Source: an uncultured Curvibacter sp. (GTDB taxonomy: Bacteria > Pseudomonadota > Gammaproteobacteria > Burkholderiales > Burkholderiaceae_C). From it: DNA of 37,252 bases. The notes under the pieces were generated by a model. The model had not been told where the DNA came from and searched no databases. It worked only from the letters and a program-made list of their open reading frames with translations. A program made the translations under genes and the position numbers. How positions within the stretch are numbered: the first letter of the stretch is position 1; every line of letters begins with the position of its first letter. Location: the NCBI GenBank assembly GCA_903834975.1, contig CAILKX010000001.1:1-37252 (forward strand), given 5' to 3'. Below, one piece after another: positions 25,104-34,279 of the stretch.

Positions 25104-25588
25104 ACCACACGCCCCCTGCGCTGCGTTTTCCTGTGCAGCGCCAGGTGTGGGTGTTGGGTGCTTTGTTGGTTTGGACCCTGATTTCTCTTTTTGCCTGGGG
25201 CTTTGTGTGCAGCACTTGGTTGCAGCCGAATGGTTTCTGGCTGCGTGCCGGGTGGGTCGCTTCAATGGCTTTCGGAGGTTTGTTCATCCTGGCGCTGGCT
25301 TTTTGGGCCGCATGGGGTTGGCGAGCACAAGCCCTTGGCGATTGGGTTTGGGACGGAACCCAATGGCACTTTCAAGCCGCTGCCTGCGAACCCTCTGGAC
25401 CAACCGGCTCTGTTTCCATGCAACGACTCGACGTGGTCTTTGACCTCCAGCACACCCTGTTGATCAGGGCCCAGTTGGAATCGATGCTGGCGTCGGCGCA
25501 GAATAAAAACCGGTGGAGCCTTGTTTCTAAAGCCAATGCACCCCATCTCTGGCATGGTTTTCGGTGTGCGGTATATTCCCGCGCTTGA
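25094..25588 (+). CDS. Small membrane protein of unknown function, YgfX-like layout
   Basis: The 164-residue product has no recognised catalytic motif. Two membrane segments (about 19-41 and 53-75) are followed by a soluble part with GDWVWDGTQWHF and a C-terminal SKANAPHLWHGFRCAVYSR. Two helices, a tryptophan-rich WDG turn and an ending rich in W and R recall YgfX/CptA proteins, but similarity is weak and only by eye. The frame opens with TTG at 25094, without a clear ribosome binding site. It fills the place between fabF and the Do-type protease where many Burkholderiales carry rpoE, rseA and rseB, so it may be the hypothetical gene that often accompanies them. The probable degQ promoter lies in its last codons. 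Confidence 0.6.
   Translation: MSAHHTPPALRFPVQRQVWVLGALLVWTLISLFAWGFVCSTWLQPNGFWLRAGWVASMAFGGLFILALAFWAAWGWRAQALGDWVWDGTQWHFQAAACEPSGPTGSVSMQRLDVVFDLQHTLLIRAQLESMLASAQNKNRWSLVSKANAPHLWHGFRCAVYSRA
25549..25577 (+). promoter_or_regulatory. Probable promoter for the Do-type protease gene
   Basis: CTGGCA (25549-25554), a 17-bp spacer and TATATT (25572-25577) resemble a sigma-70 promoter and lie within the end of the preceding ORF. Transcription would begin about 45 nt before the protease ATG. No GGAACTT-type sigma-E element was seen here. Confidence 0.5.
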
Positions 25589-25627
25589 ATGTCTTGTGAA
25601 ATTATTTGGGTTTTTTTGAAGGTCAAC

Positions 25628-27223
25628 ATGCGCAGCGCGATTACTTTATTGGACTCTTTAGCACTTGGACGCTCTCCCCTGAGCCCAGCCCCTTCCAAGC
25701 GATGGATGACTTGGTTGTTAACAGGCACCTTGCTCGCCGCCACGGTGGGATGGGGGTTCTCAAAACCCGCCCATGCGGCGACCACAGCGAACGCCTCGAA
25801 CGCCTCGAATGCAGCGTCTGTATCGGCCGCCATGCCCGCCAACAATGGCCGTGGGTTGCCCGACTTTACCGACCTCGTTGACTTGGTCGGCCCCTCGGTG
25901 GTGAACATCCGCAATTTGGAAAAAGCCTCGGCACACGCCACCCCCGAAGGGGAGGGACCGAATGCCGACATGGAAGAGTTTTTCCGTCGCTTTGGCATTC
26001 CGATGCCCAAGTCGCCGCGCCAACGAGGCCCGCGTCAGCCAGCACCTGAAGCCGATGACGAGCCGCAAACCAAGGGCGTGGGCTCGGGTTTTATTTTGAC
26101 CTCCGATGGCTATGTGTTGACCAACGCCCACGTGGTTGACGGCGCCGATGAACTCCTCGTGACCTTGCCCGACCAGCGCGAATTCAAAGCCAAATTGATT
26201 GGCGCTGACAAGCGTTCCGATGTGGCAGTCGTCAAAATTGAAGCCACCGGATTGCCCGCCGTCAAGCTGGGTGATGTGAGCAAATTGCGCGTGGGTGAGT
26301 GGGTGATTGCCATTGGCTCGCCCTTTGGCCTGGAAAACTCGGTGACGGCGGGCATTGTCAGCGCCAAGGGCCGCGACACCGGTGACTACTTGCCTTTTAT
26401 TCAAACCGACGTGGCCATCAACCCGGGCAACTCCGGCGGGCCGCTGATCAACATGCGCGGCGAAGTGGTGGGCATCAACAGCCAAATTTATTCGCGTTCT
26501 GGCGGTTACATGGGGATTGCGTTTTCGATCCCCATCGACGAAGCCACCCGAGTGAGCGATCAGCTGCGCGCGCAAGGCCGTGTTTCGCGGGGTCGCATTG
26601 GTGTGCAAATCGACCAAGTTACCAAAGAAGTGGCTGAATCGATGGGCTTGGCCAAAGCCCAAGGGGCCTTGGTGCGTGGCGTGGAGACGGGCTCACCGGC
26701 AGACAAAGCCGGCATTGAAGCCGGCGACGTTATTTTGAAATTTGACGGCAAAGAGATCAACAAGAGCATTGACTTGCCGCGCATTGTTGGCAACACCAAA
26801 CCCGGCACCCGCAGCACCATCAGCGTGAACCGCCGTGGTGCCGCTAAAGAATTGAACGTGGTGGTGGCGGAGATCGAAGAAGAGAACGCCAACGCGACGG
26901 CCAAGGCTGGCGGCGCTGAAGGCGGCAAATCCAACGCCAAAAATTTAGCGCAAAACTGGGGCCTCACGTTGAGTGAATTGAGTGCCGATCAAAAACGCGA
27001 ATTGAAATTACGCGGCGGCTTGTACGTCAACAGCATCACTGAAGCGGCTGCCCGCGCGGGTTTGCGCGAGGGCGATGTGCTCCTCGCGGTGGCCAACGTC
27101 GAAGTGGCGAGCCTCAAAGACCTGGATGCGGTCTTGCAAAAAGTGCCCCCCACGAAGCCCTTGCCAGTTTTGTATCGCCGTGGTGACTGGACCAATTTCA
27201 CGGTGATCAAACCTTTGAAGTAA
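25628..27223 (+). CDS. Periplasmic Do-type serine protease (DegQ/MucD-like)
   Basis: This is a trypsin-like protease/chaperone of the HtrA family for periplasmic protein quality control. The ATG at 25628 follows GAAGG, and the 531-residue product carries a long signal peptide (hydrophobic core about 27-43, likely cleavage after AHA at residue 50). The catalytic triad is H168 (NAHVVDG), D198 (KRSDVAVVKI) and S269 (NPGNSGGPL). Two PDZ domains follow, at about 320-417 and 440-531. A Pro/Glu-rich segment with EFFRRFG, near 115, corresponds to the LA loop region. In related genomes it is the last gene of the rpoE-rseA-rseB-mucD locus; here those partners are missing. A terminator follows the stop. 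Confidence 0.93.
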   Translation: MRSAITLLDSLALGRSPLSPAPSKRWMTWLLTGTLLAATVGWGFSKPAHAATTANASNASNAASVSAAMPANNGRGLPDFTDLVDLVGPSVVNIRNLEKASAHATPEGEGPNADMEEFFRRFGIPMPKSPRQRGPRQPAPEADDEPQTKGVGSGFILTSDGYVLTNAHVVDGADELLVTLPDQREFKAKLIGADKRSDVAVVKIEATGLPAVKLGDVSKLRVGEWVIAIGSPFGLENSVTAGIVSAKGRDTGDYLPFIQTDVAINPGNSGGPLINMRGEVVGINSQIYSRSGGYMGIAFSIPIDEATRVSDQLRAQGRVSRGRIGVQIDQVTKEVAESMGLAKAQGALVRGVETGSPADKAGIEAGDVILKFDGKEINKSIDLPRIVGNTKPGTRSTISVNRRGAAKELNVVVAEIEEENANATAKAGGAEGGKSNAKNLAQNWGLTLSELSADQKRELKLRGGLYVNSITEAAARAGLREGDVLLAVANVEVASLKDLDAVLQKVPPTKPLPVLYRRGDWTNFTVIKPLK

Positions 27224-27227
27224 GGAA

Positions 27228-27263
27228 AAACCCCCAATTCCCATGGGGGGATGGGGGTTTGCT
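27228..27263 (+). terminator. Terminator-like hairpin after the protease gene
   Basis: AAACCCCC (from 27228) pairs with GGGGGTTT (ending near 27260), and inside it ATTCCC pairs with GGGGAT around a four-base loop. The stem is about 14 bp long but only a weak T-rich run follows, so termination may be partial. Confidence 0.65.
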
Positions 27264-27395
27264 TATGTTTGAATTCAGCATAAAGGTCGCCCCCATCCTG
27301 CTTTTGGATAGAATGGATCCGCGATAATTCACATGAAGGACAATTGCCCGGCTGGCCCAGCGTTGTCCCATGGTGATCCACCGATCTTGCACAAG

Positions 27396-27440
27396 TTATC
27401 CCCTTTTTTTCTTATTAAATTGTGAATAACCTGTGTATAA
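27396..27440 (-). promoter_or_regulatory. DnaA-box pair in an AT-rich stretch
   Basis: On the minus strand, TTATACACA (27432-27440) and TTATTCACA (27421-27429) both match the DnaA-box consensus TTATNCACA exactly. They have the same orientation and are 11 bp apart, one helical turn. A weaker plus-strand site, TTATCCCCT (27396-27404, 7 of 9), lies across a T/A-rich run. The layout suggests DnaA binding for regulation or titration. No dnaA, dnaN or rpmH is nearby to suggest oriC. Confidence 0.5.
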
Positions 27441-27488
27441 ATAGTCTGTTGCTGCGTCGCAACAATCCGCCTTCTGTGCATCGGGGCC

Positions 27489-27516
27489 TTGGTTTTGCAG
27501 GCTTTTTGCCTACAAT
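27489..27516 (+). promoter_or_regulatory. Sigma-70 promoter upstream of the sRNA/leader candidate
   Basis: TTGGTT (27489-27494), a 16-bp spacer and TACAAT (27511-27516) form a plausible promoter. The predicted start is near 27523, directly before the first hairpin of the short transcript. Confidence 0.55.
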
Positions 27517-27522
27517 GAAGTC

Positions 27523-27588
27523 CCAACTATCGCAGTTGCTATTGATTGTTGGTTTTAGGGCGCGTCAACATCAGACGCGCCCTTTTTT
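27523..27588 (+). ncRNA. Candidate small RNA or lepA leader of about 65 nt
   Basis: The predicted transcript begins with a hairpin (CAACT 27524-27528 pairs with AGTTG 27534-27538), continues through a U-rich single-stranded linker (about 27539-27557) and ends with a strong intrinsic terminator. This is the usual layout of a compact trans-acting sRNA. It could equally be an attenuator controlling entry into the lepA operon, since lepA follows after 38 bp. No known RNA family was recognised. Confidence 0.4.
27558..27588 (+). terminator. Strong intrinsic terminator upstream of lepA
   Basis: A perfect 9-bp stem, GGGCGCGTC (27558-27566) with GACGCGCCC (27574-27582), has a 7-nt loop and is followed by six T residues. 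It is the clearest terminator in the window. It ends the short transcript that starts near 27523. Confidence 0.9.
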
Positions 27589-27626
27589 ATTTGTGCCTCA
27601 TTGGGTTTCTTAGAGTTCGTTCATTG

Positions 27627-29435
27627 ATGAATCACATCAGAAATTTTTCCATCATCGCCCACATCGATCACGGCAAGTCCACCTTGGCCGATCGACTCAT
27701 TCAACGCTGCGGTGGCTTGGCCGAGCGTGACATGGAGGCCCAAGTGTTGGACTCCATGGACATTGAAAAAGAGCGTGGCATCACCATCAAGGCGCAGACC
27801 GCTGCGTTGCAATACAAGGCCAAAGATGGTCAGGTCTACAACCTCAACTTGATCGACACGCCCGGTCACGTTGACTTCTCCTACGAAGTCAGCCGCTCCT
27901 TGTCGGCCTGTGAAGGCGCGCTCTTGGTGGTCGACGCTTCCCAAGGCGTCGAGGCGCAAACCGTGGCCAACTGCTACACCGCCTTGGACTTGGGCGTTGA
28001 AGTCGTGCCCGTCTTGAACAAGATGGACTTGCCGAACGCCGACCCCGACAACGCCAAGGCCGAAATTGAAGACGTGATTGGCATCGATGCGACCGACGCG
28101 ATTCCCTGCTCGGCCAAAACGGGCTTGGGGGTGGATGAAATATTGGAAGCCATCGTGGCGCAAATTCCGGCGCCCAAAGGCAACCCGGATGCGCCCCTGC
28201 GCGCCATGATTGTCGACAGTTGGTTTGACAGCTATGTGGGCGTGGTGATGTTGGTGCGCGTGGTCGACGGCCGCTTGGCCAAGGGTGAGCGCTTCAAGAT
28301 GATGGCCACCGAAACGGTTTACAACGCCGACAACTTGGGCGTCTTCACGCCTGCCAATGAACCGCGTCCCTCCTTAGAGGCGGGCGAGGTGGGCTACATC
28401 ATCGCCGGCATCAAAGAGTTGCAGGCCGCCAAAGTCGGTGACACCATCACCCTCGAAAAGAAGCTGCCCAACAACCTGGGACCGGCCACCGAAGCCTTGC
28501 CCGGCTTCAAGGAAATTCAGCCCCAGGTGTTTGCTGGTTTGTACCCCACCGAGGCCAACCAGTACGACTCGCTGCGCGACAGCCTAGAAAAGTTAAAGCT
28601 CAACGACGCCTCGCTGCAATTTGAGCCCGAAGTGTCGCAAGCCCTGGGTTTTGGTTTCCGTTGCGGCTTCTTGGGCTTGTTGCACATGGAAATTGTGCAA
28701 GAGCGTTTGGAGCGTGAATTCGACCAAGACCTGATCACCACCGCGCCCAGCGTGGTTTATGAAGTGGTCAAGAGCGACGGCGAAGTGACCATGGTGGAGA
28801 ACCCCGCCAAGATGCCCGACCAAGGCCGCATGCAAGAAATTCGCGAGCCCATCGTCACCGTGCATTTGTACATGCCGCAGGAATACGTCGGCGTGGTGAT
28901 GACGCTGGCCAATCAAAAACGCGGCGTGCAGCAAAACATGGCCTACCACGGCCGTCAAGTGATGCTGACCTATGACATGCCCTTGGGTGAAATTGTGTTG
29001 GACTTCTTTGACAAGCTCAAATCGGTCAGCCGTGGTTACGCCTCCATGGACTACGAGTTCAAGGAATACCGCGCCTCGGATGTGGTCAAGGTGGACATTT
29101 TGTTGAACGGTGAAAAAGTCGATGCCCTGTCGATCATTGTTCACCGCAGCCAAGCGACCTACCGGGGTCGGGCGGTGGCTGCCAAGATGCGTGAAATCAT
29201 CAGCCGCCAAATGTTTGACGTGGCCATTCAGGCCGCCATTGGCGCCAACATCATCGCGCGTGAAACCATCAAGGCTTTGCGCAAGAACGTGTTGGCCAAG
29301 TGTTATGGCGGCGACATTTCACGCAAACGCAAATTGCTGGAAAAGCAAAAAGCCGGTAAAAAACGCATGAAACAAATCGGCTCGGTCGAAGTGCCTCAAG
29401 AAGCGTTCTTGGCCATTCTGCAAGTCGAAGATTGA
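27627..29435 (+). CDS. lepA: Elongation factor 4 (LepA)
   Basis: LepA is a ribosome-associated GTPase implicated in back-translocation or in initiation and subunit biogenesis. The 602-residue protein has the G domain with AHIDHGKST (11-19), switch [10 protein letters not shown] and the NKMDL guanine-specificity motif. It also has EF-G-like domains and the LepA-specific C-terminal domain ending [17 protein letters not shown]. The ATG at 27627 matches the family N-terminus ([16 protein letters not shown]); an in-frame ATG at 27546 would run through the upstream terminator and is rejected. Only 13 nt separate it from lepB, so they are co-transcribed, as in E. coli. Confidence 0.98.
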   Translation: MNHIRNFSIIAHIDHGKSTLADRLIQRCGGLAERDMEAQVLDSMDIEKERGITIKAQTAALQYKAKDGQVYNLNLIDTPGHVDFSYEVSRSLSACEGALLVVDASQGVEAQTVANCYTALDLGVEVVPVLNKMDLPNADPDNAKAEIEDVIGIDATDAIPCSAKTGLGVDEILEAIVAQIPAPKGNPDAPLRAMIVDSWFDSYVGVVMLVRVVDGRLAKGERFKMMATETVYNADNLGVFTPANEPRPSLEAGEVGYIIAGIKELQAAKVGDTITLEKKLPNNLGPATEALPGFKEIQPQVFAGLYPTEANQYDSLRDSLEKLKLNDASLQFEPEVSQALGFGFRCGFLGLLHMEIVQERLEREFDQDLITTAPSVVYEVVKSDGEVTMVENPAKMPDQGRMQEIREPIVTVHLYMPQEYVGVVMTLANQKRGVQQNMAYHGRQVMLTYDMPLGEIVLDFFDKLKSVSRGYASMDYEFKEYRASDVVKVDILLNGEKVDALSIIVHRSQATYRGRAVAAKMREIISRQMFDVAIQAAIGANIIARETIKALRKNVLAKCYGGDISRKRKLLEKQKAGKKRMKQIGSVEVPQEAFLAILQVED

Positions 29436-29448
29436 ACTAGGGAAAAAA

Positions 29449-30435
29449 ATGGGTGCTTTAACGGGCGTGATTTTGGGGGCTTTGGCGGCTTATTTGGCGG
29501 CCTGGTATTTGGGCATCGGCGGCGTCGAGGGCAATATGGCCTTGCTGCTGATGTCGGCCACCGTCGTCACCGGCGCTTATTGGTTGGCCGACCGATTCTG
29601 GTTTGCCCCGCAACGCCAAAAAGCCGCCGAGGCGCTGGCCAGCGCGGCGGCCAAACGGCGTCAAGACTTGGCCCAAATGGGCATTTCGGCGCCTGACCAA
29701 GCCCAAAGTGAAGCCGATGTGCAAGCCGCTCAAGCGGCCTTGTTGGCCCCACCTTGGTGGTTGGATTGGACGGCCGGTTTGTTTCCCGTCATCATCGCCG
29801 TGTTCATCTTGCGCTCATTTTTGTTTGAGCCCTTCAAAATCCCGTCCGGCTCCATGATCCCGACCCTGCTGGTCGGCGACCTGATTTTGGTGAACAAGTT
29901 CACTTACGGCGTTCGCCTGCCTGTTTTCAACACCAAGTTGACCGACGGCACGCCGCCCCAACGGGGTGACGTGATGGTTTTTCGTTACCCGCCGAAGCCC
30001 AGCTTGGATTACATCAAGCGCGTGGTCGGCGTCCCTGGTGACACGGTCACCTACATGAACAAACAATTGAGCGTGAATGGCCAGCCCGTCTCTAAAGACG
30101 CCATGCCCGATTTCTTTGACGAAGACATGGTGCGCTACTTCAAGCAATACCATGAAGACCTCGGCACGCATGCCCACGCGATTTTGAACGACCCCGACCG
30201 GCCGGCTTTCATTGCGGGTGTCGATTCATTCAAGTTCCGCGAAAACTGCAACTACACCATCGAAGGCCTGACCTGCAAAGTGCCCGAAGGCCATTACTTC
30301 ATGATGGGCGACAACCGCGACAACTCGCTCGATTCGCGTTATTGGGGCTTTGTGCCTGAAGCCAACATCGTCGGCAAAGCCGTCATGGTGTGGATGAACT
30401 TCAGCCATCCCAAACGGGTGGGGCCCTTCAACTGA
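29449..30435 (+). CDS. lepB: Signal peptidase I
   Basis: LepB cleaves signal peptides of exported proteins at the outer face of the inner membrane. The 328-residue protein has membrane segments at about 3-21, 29-48 and 108-126. The first two are separated from the third by an alanine-rich, charged cytoplasmic stretch. The Ser-Lys dyad is S135 (PSGSMIPTL) and K190 (YIKRVVGVPGD). The late GDNRDNSLDSRYWG signature is intact. It sits between lepA and rnc; all three are also adjacent in E. coli. Confidence 0.97.
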   Translation: MGALTGVILGALAAYLAAWYLGIGGVEGNMALLLMSATVVTGAYWLADRFWFAPQRQKAAEALASAAAKRRQDLAQMGISAPDQAQSEADVQAAQAALLAPPWWLDWTAGLFPVIIAVFILRSFLFEPFKIPSGSMIPTLLVGDLILVNKFTYGVRLPVFNTKLTDGTPPQRGDVMVFRYPPKPSLDYIKRVVGVPGDTVTYMNKQLSVNGQPVSKDAMPDFFDEDMVRYFKQYHEDLGTHAHAILNDPDRPAFIAGVDSFKFRENCNYTIEGLTCKVPEGHYFMMGDNRDNSLDSRYWGFVPEANIVGKAVMVWMNFSHPKRVGPFN

Positions 30436-30453
30436 CATTGAAGCGGATTTGCA

Positions 30454-31137
30454 TTGACCCCCTCCCTGCACCAACTTCAACAACGCTTGCAGCATGCGTT
30501 TGCTGACACGCGCTTGTTGGAGCGGGCACTGACACACCGCAGCTTTTCTGCCGACCACTATGAGCGCCTGGAGTTTTTGGGCGACTCGGTTTTGAACCTC
30601 ACCGTCTCGGACTTGTTGTACCGCCGCTTGGCGCAAACCACAGAAGGCGACTTGTCCCGCATCCGGGCCAACTTGGTCAAGCAAGACACCTTGCACCAAA
30701 TTGCGCTGCGGCTGGAGTTGGCCACCTGCTTGCGTCTGGGTGAAGGCGAGGTCAAATCGGGCGGATTCAAGCGGCCTTCGATTTTGGCCGACGCGGTCGA
30801 GTCATTGATCGGCGCCGTTTATCTGGACGCCGGATTCGATGCGGCGAATGCCTTGGTGCAGCGTTTGTTTGAGTCGGTAGACGTCAATCCCAGCATGCCC
30901 GCCGTCGGAAAAGACCCCAAAACCGAGCTGCAAGAATGGCTGCAAGGTCGCAAATTGGCCCTGCCCATTTACCGTGTGGTGGGCACCACCGGTGCCGCAC
31001 ATCGCCAGACTTTTGATGTTGAATGCGATATTGTGGCGCTGCAACGGGTTGAGCGTGGCATTGGCGGATCGCGCCGTGCCGCAGAGCAAGCAGCAGCGCA
31101 AGCCATGTTGCAACAATTGAAAGACAGTCCCACTTGA
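30454..31137 (+). CDS. rnc: Ribonuclease III
   Basis: RNase III cuts double-stranded RNA, including the rRNA precursor and many regulatory duplexes. The 227-residue protein has the signature ERLEFLGDS with metal ligands E40 and D44, and later D113 and E116 ([15 protein letters not shown]). A double-stranded-RNA-binding domain runs from about 152 to the end. The start is TTG at 30454 with GAAGCGG upstream; the next methionine is too far into the domain. The stop overlaps the era start by TTGA. Confidence 0.97.
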   Translation: MTPSLHQLQQRLQHAFADTRLLERALTHRSFSADHYERLEFLGDSVLNLTVSDLLYRRLAQTTEGDLSRIRANLVKQDTLHQIALRLELATCLRLGEGEVKSGGFKRPSILADAVESLIGAVYLDAGFDAANALVQRLFESVDVNPSMPAVGKDPKTELQEWLQGRKLALPIYRVVGTTGAAHRQTFDVECDIVALQRVERGIGGSRRAAEQAAAQAMLQQLKDSPT

Positions 31138-32141
31138 ACACCAAACCGAACCCTGAAACGATCCACGAAGCCACTGCGGCACTGAACTTGGATCCCCAAG
31201 TTGATTTGACCACCGACTTGGTGCCCGATTTAGACGCGGATCCAGCGACCCAACACTGCGGCACGATTGCAATCGTGGGCAAACCGAATGTGGGCAAGTC
31301 CACTTTGATGAACGCCTTGGTCGGCCAAAAAATCAGCATCACTTCGCGCAAAGCCCAAACCACGCGGCACCGCATTACCGGCATCTTGACCGAGGGCGTC
31401 AACCAGTTTGTGTTTGTCGACACGCCCGGTTTCCAAACGCGCCACAACGCAGCGCTCAACAAGTCGCTCAATAAAACCGTGTTGGGCGCTGTGGAAGACG
31501 TTGACTTGGTGTTGTTTGTGGTGGAGGCCGGCCGCTTCAACGACGCCGACGACACGGTTTTAAAGCTCCTAAAACCCGGCGTCCCTTGCCTTTTGGTGGC
31601 CAACAAGCTGGACGAGGTGAACAGCCGCGCTGAGCTCGCGCCTTGGTTACAAACCATGCAAAAGCGCTTTCCTTTCGCCGAGTTTGTGCCCATGTCGGCC
31701 ACCCACAAAGCCGATGTCGGACGGCTCTTGAACATTTGCGCCAAGTACCTTCCCTTGCAACCTTGGTTTTATCCGGCCGATGAGTTGACCGACCGCAGCG
31801 AGAAATTCATGGCGGCTGAAACCGTCCGCGAAAAGCTGTTCCGCTTCACCGGCGATGAATTGCCCTACACCTCAACGGTCGTGATCGACAAGTTTGAAGA
31901 AGAACCCAGCAAAAACTTCAAGCGCATGATCCGCATTTCAGCCACCATCGTGGTGGAGCGCGATGGCCACAAGGCCATGGTGATCGGCGACAAGGGCGAC
32001 CGCTTGAAACGCATCGGCACCGAGGCCCGTCAAGAACTTGAGAAGTTGTTTGACGCCAAGGTGTTCTTGGAACTTTGGGTCAAGGTCCGTTCGGGTTGGG
32101 CCGATGACGAGGCGCGGGTGCGCAGCTTCGGTTACGAATAA
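31134..32141 (+). CDS. era: GTPase Era
   Basis: Era binds the 3' end of 16S rRNA and takes part in 30S maturation. The 335-residue protein has the GTPase motifs GKPNVGKS (49-56), DTPGF and NKLDEV, and a C-terminal KH domain whose GDKG loop falls in [15 protein letters not shown]. About 40 non-conserved, acidic residues precede the G domain. The start is a TTG that overlaps the rnc stop (TTGA); it fits coupled translation, and the extension is accepted on that basis. A later start cannot be excluded. Confidence 0.96.
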   Translation: MNTKPNPETIHEATAALNLDPQVDLTTDLVPDLDADPATQHCGTIAIVGKPNVGKSTLMNALVGQKISITSRKAQTTRHRITGILTEGVNQFVFVDTPGFQTRHNAALNKSLNKTVLGAVEDVDLVLFVVEAGRFNDADDTVLKLLKPGVPCLLVANKLDEVNSRAELAPWLQTMQKRFPFAEFVPMSATHKADVGRLLNICAKYLPLQPWFYPADELTDRSEKFMAAETVREKLFRFTGDELPYTSTVVIDKFEEEPSKNFKRMIRISATIVVERDGHKAMVIGDKGDRLKRIGTEARQELEKLFDAKVFLELWVKVRSGWADDEARVRSFGYE

Positions 32142-32146
32142 GGGCC

Positions 32147-32950
32147 ATGGCGAGCAAGACTTCGCGCTCCAAAATCCAGCGAGTGACGGACGAACCCGCC
32201 TTTGTCTTGCACCACTACGACTGGAGCGAATCCAGCCTGATTTTGGATGTCTTCACCCGCCACCACGGGCGTTTGGCTTTGGTGGCGAAAGGGGCTAAAA
32301 AGCCCACGTCGCAATTTCGTCCGGTGCTGTTGCCCTTGCAACCCCTGAGCCTGACCTACAGCCTTTCGCCCGATGAAAACGCAGAAATCCACACCCTCAA
32401 AGGCGCTGAGTGGGTGGGGGGACACATCATGCCCACTGGCGACTCTTTGCTCTCGGGCTATTACCTCAATGAGTTGCTGCTGCGCTTGGTGGCCCGAGAA
32501 GACGCCCACCCTGCCTTGTTTGACGCCTATGCCGGCGCGGTGCGCGTGCTGGCGTCGGAGCATGGCGAGGCCTTGCAACCCTTGCTAAGGGCCTTTGAAT
32601 GGGTGCTGTTATTTGAGGCAGGTTTGTTGCCTGCACTTGACCATGAAACGGTCAACCTGGCCCCGATGCAAGACGACCGGCTTTATGTCTTGACGCCTGA
32701 AACGGGTTTGCGAGCGGCGGGAGAGAGCGACCGGGGCGGCTTGCCGGGGCGTTGGTGGCGCCAACTCCACGCCATTTTTCATGGTGAGTCAGCACAGGCC
32801 GAACCTTTGCCTTTGTTAAGCCGCGTCTTGGGCGTCAGTGCCGAGGTGGCGTCCGAATTAAAGGTTCAGCTGCGGTGGCTTCTCCACTACCATTGTGGCG
32901 CTCGAACCTTGCGCACCCGCCAGCTGATGCAGGATTTACAGAACCTCTGA
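32147..32950 (+). CDS. recO: DNA repair protein RecO
   Basis: RecO works with RecR (and RecF) to load RecA on single-stranded DNA coated by SSB and to anneal strands. The 267-residue protein has the N-terminal OB-fold, with [24 protein letters not shown] (only its position, about 18-41, matters here), and then the [15 protein letters not shown] segment. The helical C-terminal domain ends in RTRQLMQDL. Length is slightly above the 240-250 norm owing to a short basic N-terminal extension. It is five bases downstream of era. The pdxJ start is 81 nt further on. Confidence 0.93.
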   Translation: MASKTSRSKIQRVTDEPAFVLHHYDWSESSLILDVFTRHHGRLALVAKGAKKPTSQFRPVLLPLQPLSLTYSLSPDENAEIHTLKGAEWVGGHIMPTGDSLLSGYYLNELLLRLVAREDAHPALFDAYAGAVRVLASEHGEALQPLLRAFEWVLLFEAGLLPALDHETVNLAPMQDDRLYVLTPETGLRAAGESDRGGLPGRWWRQLHAIFHGESAQAEPLPLLSRVLGVSAEVASELKVQLRWLLHYHCGARTLRTRQLMQDLQNL

Positions 32951-33031
32951 GCCCTTCGCTTTGACCCCCTGTCCTTACTTGTCCTCAGCCTGTTTTTGAC
33001 TTGTTTTTTGAATTTGATAGACGACAAAACC

Positions 33032-33862
33032 ATGTCCCAGCAACCCAATCAACCCCAGGGTCACGAGTTCGCCCCGGCCGCTTTGTCGGTGAACTTGAAC
33101 AAAGTGGCCTTGGTCCGAAACACCCGCCACTTGGGCCTCCCCAGCGTGGTGCGCGCCGCCGAACTTTGCTTACAAGCCGGTGCCGCCGGCATCACGGTGC
33201 ACCCCCGACCCGACGCGCGCCACATCCGATCGGAGGATGTGGCCGACTTGGCGGCGTTGCTGAAACATTGGCCGCAGGCCGAGTTCAACATCGAGGGCAA
33301 CCCTTTCCACAATTTAATGGACTTTGTGCGGACCTTCCGTCCGCAGCAAGTCACCTTCGTTCCCGACAGCGAAGGCCAGTTCACCAGCGACCATGGCTGG
33401 CTGTTTCCACAAGACGCCGAGCGGCTAAAACCGCTGGTCGCCGAGGCCAAGGCCTTGGGCGTGCGGGTCAGTTTGTTCATGGACGCCGACCCCAATCCCC
33501 AAGTGAATCTCAATGCCATGGCGGCCGCGCGCGCTTTGGGTGCTGACCGGGTGGAGTTGTACACCGAGCCTTGGGCGCAGGCGGTGGCCCAAGGCAACCC
33601 CGAGCAGATTCAGCGAGTGCTCGGCCAATTTGCCCAAACAGCGCAGGCCGCGTTGGATCAAGGCTTGGGCATCAACGCCGGCCATGATTTGTCGTTGCTC
33701 AACTTGACGGCGTTTGCGCAAGGGGTGCCGGGCTTGCTGGAAGTGTCCATTGGCCACGCCTTGATTGGCGATGCTTTGGAAATGGGCTACGCAGCGGCTG
33801 TGAAAGCCTATCGGCGGTGTTTGGCGGCGGGACCAACAAGCCCCTCAGGGACGCCCTTGTGA
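33032..33862 (+). CDS. pdxJ: Pyridoxine 5'-phosphate synthase
   Basis: PdxJ condenses 1-deoxyxylulose 5-phosphate with 3-amino-2-oxopropyl phosphate to give pyridoxine 5'-phosphate in the vitamin B6 pathway. The 276-residue protein has the [15 protein letters not shown]-terminus, HPRPDARHI around H57-R59, and NIEGN with the catalytic glutamate. [12 protein letters not shown] and SIGHALI are phosphate-binding segments. The ATG at 33032 is chosen because upstream codons are not conserved. The stop overlaps the acpS GTG start (GTGA). The recO-pdxJ-acpS order is widespread in proteobacteria. Confidence 0.97.
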   Translation: MSQQPNQPQGHEFAPAALSVNLNKVALVRNTRHLGLPSVVRAAELCLQAGAAGITVHPRPDARHIRSEDVADLAALLKHWPQAEFNIEGNPFHNLMDFVRTFRPQQVTFVPDSEGQFTSDHGWLFPQDAERLKPLVAEAKALGVRVSLFMDADPNPQVNLNAMAAARALGADRVELYTEPWAQAVAQGNPEQIQRVLGQFAQTAQAALDQGLGINAGHDLSLLNLTAFAQGVPGLLEVSIGHALIGDALEMGYAAAVKAYRRCLAAGPTSPSGTPL

Positions 33863-34251
33863 TTGTCGGCATCGGCAACGATATTTGCGATGTTCGCCGC
33901 ATCCGCGCGAGCTTAGAGCGCCACGGCGAGCGCTTCGCCGCGCGCATTTTGTCGGACGCCGAAATGAAGATTTGGCGTCAACGCGCCGAACGCTGGCCCG
34001 AGCGCGGCGTGCGTTATGTAGCGACCCGTTTTTCGGTGAAAGAGTCCTTCAGCAAAGCCATTGGCCTGGGCATGCGCTTGCCCATGACCTGGCGTGATTG
34101 CGAAGTGGCCAGTGCGCCCTCGGGCCAACCCCGCTTGGTTTTGCACGGCGAGCTCAAAACTTGGTTTGAGGCCCAAGGTTGGCGCGCCCATGTCACCTTG
34201 TCCGACGAAACCGATTACGCTATCAGCCATGTGATCGTTGAAACCGCTTAA
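33859..34251 (+). CDS. acpS: Holo-ACP synthase
   Basis: AcpS transfers 4'-phosphopantetheine from CoA to the serine of AcpP, activating the carrier encoded at 23589-23828. The 130-residue protein has GIGNDICDV with metal ligand D8, and [10 protein letters not shown] with E62 and K66. The GTG at 33859 overlaps the pdxJ stop. A longer frame from 33817 would run within pdxJ and add a non-conserved N-terminus. Confidence 0.96.
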   Translation: MIVGIGNDICDVRRIRASLERHGERFAARILSDAEMKIWRQRAERWPERGVRYVATRFSVKESFSKAIGLGMRLPMTWRDCEVASAPSGQPRLVLHGELKTWFEAQGWRAHVTLSDETDYAISHVIVETA

Positions 34252-34279
34252 AAAACAGCGTTTATAGAAAGACTTCAAT

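Larger units (their letters stand above)
27264..27626. other. Signal-rich intergenic region upstream of lepA
   Basis: This gap of about 360 bp holds no convincing protein gene. It contains, in order, an undefined stretch (27264-27390), an AT-rich run with DnaA-box-like sites (27396-27440), a sigma-70 promoter (27489-27516), and a short transcript candidate ending in a strong terminator (27588). After that, 38 bp lead to the lepA ATG. A 30-codon ATG frame at 27332 has no ribosome binding site and is not counted. Confidence 0.6.

Noticed and set aside
27332-27424. 30-codon ATG ORF upstream of lepA
   Set aside because: It lacks a ribosome binding site and covers the DnaA-box-like and T-rich sequence. 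Nothing supports translation.
27390-27445. Chromosome origin (oriC)
   Set aside because: DnaA boxes and AT-rich sequence are present, but there are only two good boxes and no dnaA, dnaN, rpmH or gyrB nearby. Skew could not be computed.
32996-33024. Promoter for pdxJ
   Set aside because: TTGACT is present, but no acceptable -10 box lies at 16-18 bp.
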